NCBI GenBank assembly: GCA_002352205.1 | Contig: DEHZ01000015.1 | Location: forward strand, 310,001-374,000 | Direction of reading: 5' to 3' | Source: Flavobacterium sp. UBA2787 | GTDB lineage: Bacteria > Bacteroidota > Bacteroidia > Flavobacteriales > Flavobacteriaceae | Length of the DNA: 64,000 bases | Part shown: positions 60,642-64,000 of the stretch, one piece after another | Numbering within the stretch: the first letter of the stretch is position 1 | Layout: each line of letters opens with the position of its first letter | The notes under the pieces: generated by a model | Seen by the model: only the letters and a program-made list of their open reading frames with translations | What the model was told of the DNA's origin: nothing | Databases searched by the model: none | Translations under genes and position numbers: made by a program

Positions 60642-61958
60642 CTAATATCTATAATACTCCGGTTTATAAGGTCCTTGAACATCCACACCAATATAAGCAG
60701 CTTGCTCAACATTTAATGTTTCTAATTCAACGCCTAATTTCTCTAAGTGTAAAGCGGCTACTTTTTCATCTAAATGTTTTGGTAACATATACACTTCGTT
60801 TTTGTAAGCGGCACTATTGTTCCATAATTCAATTTGAGCTAACGTTTGGTTTGTAAATGAATTACTCATTACAAAACTTGGGTGACCTGTAGCACAACCT
60901 AAGTTAACTAAACGACCTTCGGCTAAGATGATAATGTCTTTTCCGGCAATCGTATATTTGTCAACCTGTGGTTTAATTTCAATTTTTGAACTACCGTGAT
61001 TTTTGTTCAACCAAGCCATGTCGATTTCATTGTCAAAGTGACCAATGTTACAAACGATGGTTTTGTCTTTCATTTGTTCAAAATGTTTTCCAACCACAAT
61101 GTCTTTGTTTCCGGTTGTTGTGATAATGATATCAGCTGTTTTGATAACAGTTTCTAATTTTTTCACTTCAAATCCGTCCATTGCAGCTTGTAAAGCACAA
61201 ATTGGGTCAATTTCAGTTACAGTTACGATAGAACCTGCACCTCTAAACGAAGCAGCAGTTCCTTTTCCAACATCACCGTAACCACAAACGATTACTCTTT
61301 TTCCGGCTAACATAATATCTGTTGCACGACGAACAGCATCAACTGCAGATTCTTTACAACCATATTTATTGTCAAATTTCGATTTAGTAACCGAGTCATT
61401 CACGTTGATGGCAGGAATGTGTAATGTTCCGTTTTTCATTCTTTCATACAAACGGTGAACACCGGTAGTCGTTTCTTCAGAAAGACCTTTGATTCCACTA
61501 ATCAATTCTGGATATTTATCAAAAACCATATTAGTCAAATCTCCACCATCATCCAAAATCATGTTTAATGGCTGTCTGTCTTCTCCAAAAAATAAGGTTT
61601 GCTCGATACACCAATCAAAATCAACTTCGTTTAATCCTTTCCAAGCATACACCTGAATTCCGGCAGCAGCAATTGCAGCAGCAGCATGGTCTTGCGTCGA
61701 AAAAATATTACATGAACTCCAAGTAACTTCTGCACCTAAAGCGATTAATGTTTCAATCAAAACAGCCGTTTGAATTGTCATGTGCAAACAACCTGCAATA
61801 CGAGCTCCTTTTAATGGTTGACTATCGCCATATTCTCTGCGAAGAGCCATTAAGCCCGGCATTTCGGCCTCGGCCAATTCAATTTCTTTTCTTCCCCAAG
61901 CGGCAAGCGAAATATCTTTCACTTTATACGCTACAAATGGCAATGTTTGTGTACTCAT
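60642..61958 (-). CDS. ahcY: S-adenosylhomocysteine hydrolase
   Basis: 438 residues, usual length. It splits S-adenosylhomocysteine into adenosine and homocysteine in the methyl cycle. Visible landmarks are the NAD-binding loop [14 protein letters not shown], the catalytic region [30 protein letters not shown] with its lysine, and the C-terminal [10 protein letters not shown] tail that closes over NAD. Its own promoter and terminator flank it. Confidence 0.97.
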   Translation of the reverse strand: MSTQTLPFVAYKVKDISLAAWGRKEIELAEAEMPGLMALRREYGDSQPLKGARIAGCLHMTIQTAVLIETLIALGAEVTWSSCNIFSTQDHAAAAIAAAGIQVYAWKGLNEVDFDWCIEQTLFFGEDRQPLNMILDDGGDLTNMVFDKYPELISGIKGLSEETTTGVHRLYERMKNGTLHIPAINVNDSVTKSKFDNKYGCKESAVDAVRRATDIMLAGKRVIVCGYGDVGKGTAASFRGAGSIVTVTEIDPICALQAAMDGFEVKKLETVIKTADIIITTTGNKDIVVGKHFEQMKDKTIVCNIGHFDNEIDMAWLNKNHGSSKIEIKPQVDKYTIAGKDIIILAEGRLVNLGCATGHPSFVMSNSFTNQTLAQIELWNNSAAYKNEVYMLPKHLDEKVAALHLEKLGVELETLNVEQAAYIGVDVQGPYKPEYYRY

Positions 61959-61991
61959 TTATAAAATAGTTATATTAGCTAAAAATTTATG

Positions 61992-61999
61992 CAAATCTA
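61992..61999 (-). promoter_or_regulatory. Promoter -7 box of ahcY
   Basis: caaatcta on the plus strand is TAGATTTG on the coding strand (TAnnTTTG), 34 bp before the start codon. Confidence 0.5.
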
Positions 62000-62096
62000 C
62001 GGAATAGCTTAGAAAATTAAAAGCCTTTTTGTGTTTTTTGTGATTTGTTTAGTTTACTAATGTTTTGAAATACAATTTGATATATACTTTTCAATA

Positions 62097-62732
62097 ATGC
62101 CATTTTACCAAAGAATTAATGTAGATGATAAAACAAATGTTTTTGTTTGGAAGATAACAGAATCGTTTGATAATTTATTTCGTGAAGTTTCATTGAAAGA
62201 TACTTCTTTAGCAAGATTAGAAGGTATGAAATCCGAAAGTCATCAAAAAGGTTTTATGGCGGTTCGAATGCTTTTGCAATACAATGGCTACACCGATTTT
62301 GATTTGTATTATGATGAATTTGGCAAACCTCATTTGAAAGATGGTGTAAACATTTCCATTTCTCATTCATTTGGTTTTTCAGTTATCGTTTTATCAGATA
62401 AAAATGTGGGAATCGATTTAGAACTTCGACGTGATTTGGTCAAAAAAATCGCTTATAAATTTGCAGAGGAAGAATTTGTGTATGAATGCGAACAAAATCC
62501 TGCCGAATTCGTTAGTAAATTAACCGTCATTTGGGGAGTAAAAGAAGCCGTTTTTAAAGTGCGAAACGAAATCGGAATTAGTTTTAAAGACCATATTTTT
62601 GTACAACCATTTGAGATGAATGATTCAAAAACCACTGCTTTATTAGATTTTAATTCGGTAAAAAGAGAATTTTTGGTTTACTTTACCGAAATTGAAAATT
62701 ACACCTTAGTCTGGCTTTGGGAAATGGAATGA
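62097..62732 (+). CDS. 4'-phosphopantetheinyl transferase superfamily protein
   Basis: 211 residues, the size of Sfp/AcpT-type enzymes. The catalytic magnesium site is seen as D107 and E109 (VGIDLEL) and E150 in WGVKEAVFK. It transfers the phosphopantetheine arm of CoA to carrier proteins. The following gene begins inside its stop (ATGA overlap), suggesting translational coupling. Confidence 0.9.
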   Translation: MPFYQRINVDDKTNVFVWKITESFDNLFREVSLKDTSLARLEGMKSESHQKGFMAVRMLLQYNGYTDFDLYYDEFGKPHLKDGVNISISHSFGFSVIVLSDKNVGIDLELRRDLVKKIAYKFAEEEFVYECEQNPAEFVSKLTVIWGVKEAVFKVRNEIGISFKDHIFVQPFEMNDSKTTALLDFNSVKREFLVYFTEIENYTLVWLWEME

Positions 62733-63451
62733 TGAAAAAAATCTACGAAGAAATACTGAAGGCAAAAGCCCAAAATCAAAAATCATTAGCAATTTTACTT
62801 GATCCCGATAAAGTTGATTTTGAGGCGATTGGTTCGTTGATTCATCAATTAAAAAAATCGCCTGCGACACATATTTTTGTTGGCGGAAGTCACGTGGAAA
62901 CAACCAAAATTGATTTTTTAATTCAATCATTAAAAGAGCATTTACATATTCCGATTGTACTTTTCCCTGGAAGTCCGTCACAAATTTCAACTTTTGCAGA
63001 TGGAATATTGTTTTTGAGTCTATTGTCAGGAAGAAATCCGGATTACCTTATTGAACATCACGTAAATGCTATTTCAGTTTTAAAAAATTCAACATTAGAA
63101 ATTATTTCAACCGGTTATATTTTAATCGAAAGTGGAAGTGAAACTGCTGTGGAACGAATCAGTAAAACCAAACCTTTAGATAGTAAGAATATAGAATATG
63201 TCTGTCAAACCGCAAAAGCAGGAGAATATTTAGGCAATAAATTAATTTATCTTGAAGCCGGAAGCGGAGCAAAATTAGCCGTTCCATTAGAAATGATTAA
63301 GGCGGTTTCTCAAGAAATTTCAATTCCGCTGATTGTGGGTGGTGGAATTCGTTCGCAAAAAGCAATTCAAAACGCTTTTGATGCCGGAGCCGATTTGGTT
63401 GTGATTGGAACTGCTTTTGAAAACGATTCTAACTTTTTCAATCATGATTGA
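62729..63451 (+). CDS. Geranylgeranylglyceryl/heptaprenylglyceryl phosphate synthase family
   Basis: 240 residues from the ATG at 62729. TIM-barrel prenyl transferase: LAILLDPDKVDFEAI with the magnesium aspartates, FVGGSHVETT, a FPGSPSQIS loop, LIYLEAGSGA and IVGGGIRSQKAI plus GADLVVIGTAFE for phosphate binding. Bacteroidota enzymes of this family join glycerol-1-phosphate and a polyprenyl diphosphate. It overlaps the transferase upstream (4 bp) and pnuC downstream (8 bp). Confidence 0.92.
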   Translation: MMKKIYEEILKAKAQNQKSLAILLDPDKVDFEAIGSLIHQLKKSPATHIFVGGSHVETTKIDFLIQSLKEHLHIPIVLFPGSPSQISTFADGILFLSLLSGRNPDYLIEHHVNAISVLKNSTLEIISTGYILIESGSETAVERISKTKPLDSKNIEYVCQTAKAGEYLGNKLIYLEAGSGAKLAVPLEMIKAVSQEISIPLIVGGGIRSQKAIQNAFDAGADLVVIGTAFENDSNFFNHD

Positions 63452-64000
63452 TTTACTTTTTTCCCAATACAAAGACTATTCAAATCTGCACATTTTTCTT
63501 GAAATCACCGGAGTTTTTTTTGGTTTAATAAGTGTATGGTATGCTAAAAAAGATAACATTTTAGTATTCCCAACAGGAATCATAAGTACAACTATCTTTA
63601 TATATTTGTTGTGGGAATGGAAGTTGTTGGGCGATTTTACCATCAACATTTATTATTCAATAATGAGTGTTTACGGCTGGTATCATTGGACTCGCAAAAA
63701 AGAAGGAAAAACAGAATTTCCAATTGCAAACATTACCAAAAATGAAAAATTATGGGCAATTGTAATTTTTGTTTTAACATCGATCGCAGTAGTGCTGATT
63801 TACACTTTTTTTGATAAATTTACAAGTTGGACAGCTTATGTTGATACATTTACCACCGGAGTGTTTTTTGTGGGTATGTGGCTCATGGCAAAACGTAAAG
63901 TTGAACACTGGATTTTTTGGATAGTGGGTGATATTGTTTCTGTACCTTTGTATTACTATAAAGGATTAACATTCACTAGCTTACAATATTTTATATTTAC
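63444..64000 (+). CDS. pnuC: Nicotinamide riboside transporter PnuC, 3' end cut by the window edge
   Basis: About 186 residues are visible, open to the right edge. Hydrophobic helices and the PnuC hallmarks LEITGVFFGLISVWYAKKDN, NIYYSIMSVYGWYHW and WIFWIVGDIVSVPLYYYKG. It imports nicotinamide riboside or a related precursor for NAD synthesis. The start ATG overlaps the preceding gene by 8 bp. Only the extreme C-terminus is missing. Confidence 0.93.
   Translation, partial: MIDLLFSQYKDYSNLHIFLEITGVFFGLISVWYAKKDNILVFPTGIISTTIFIYLLWEWKLLGDFTINIYYSIMSVYGWYHWTRKKEGKTEFPIANITKNEKLWAIVIFVLTSIAVVLIYTFFDKFTSWTAYVDTFTTGVFFVGMWLMAKRKVEHWIFWIVGDIVSVPLYYYKGLTFTSLQYFIF

Overview
The window looks like a chromosomal segment of a Flavobacterium-type bacterium (Bacteroidota, Flavobacteriaceae). 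Evidence: low G+C, the gene order mutY-ssb-gldE-gldD of gliding Flavobacteria, several secreted proteins ending in type A T9SS sorting domains (YPNP...GxYxxxV...KxxxK), LytTR/His-kinase pairs, Bacteroidota-style -7 boxes (TAnnTTTG), almost no Shine-Dalgarno sequences, and ribosomal protein L21 with a C-terminal helix-hairpin-helix extension. I see no rRNA, tRNA, CRISPR array, transposase, integrase or prophage gene.

Layout. 1-25.4 kb is mostly core or cell-envelope: an OmpA-type protein, a LytTR two-component system, an alpha/alpha-toroid protein paired with a VWA lipoprotein, a secreted sugar-dehydrogenase-like protein, PBP1C, a giant repeat adhesin-like protein, RNase G, a 30-residue ribosomal-type peptide, HU, MutY, SSB, GldE and GldD, and an RCC1-repeat protein. 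25.8-31.1 kb is an array of small unrecognised genes on the minus strand, separated by short imperfect inverted repeats and by dispersed repeat blocks. 31.4-33.8 kb holds a three-gene operon (FAD oxidoreductase, small ferredoxin-fold-like protein, methyltransferase) divergent from a Fur-family regulator, with a long dyad between them.

34.5-48.5 kb behaves like a defence or conflict island. Its most striking part is a three-gene operon at 34518-41019: a DUF4365 (PD-(D/E)XK-like) protein, a 129-residue helical protein ending in an RHIM-like motif, and a large TPR / GreAB-C-like / PIN-like protein that begins with a near copy of the same motif. This is the logic of amyloid-motif signalling (effector and sensor carry matching motifs), but the sensor here has no visible NTPase. 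Next to it, on the other strand, lie a TIR-like/restriction-nuclease fusion, a small restriction-type nuclease and a CBS-HEPN protein (41189-43826), an XRE regulator, and a compositionally odd HEPN-like gene (46886-48463) flanked on both sides by satellite DNA, including a 256-bp tandem duplication.

49.9-64 kb returns to conserved content: two tandem paralogous ice-binding-like (DUF3494 x2) secreted proteins, an HMA-domain lipoprotein, an EamA transporter, an M16 peptidase pair (one active, one lacking the zinc motif), rplU-rpmA, ahcY, and a tightly overlapping set encoding a 4'-phosphopantetheinyl transferase, a GGGP-synthase-family enzyme and PnuC (cut by the right edge). Many intergenic regions carry families of short Bacteroidota-type satellite sequences, which also supply the last residues of the methyltransferase gene at 31427.
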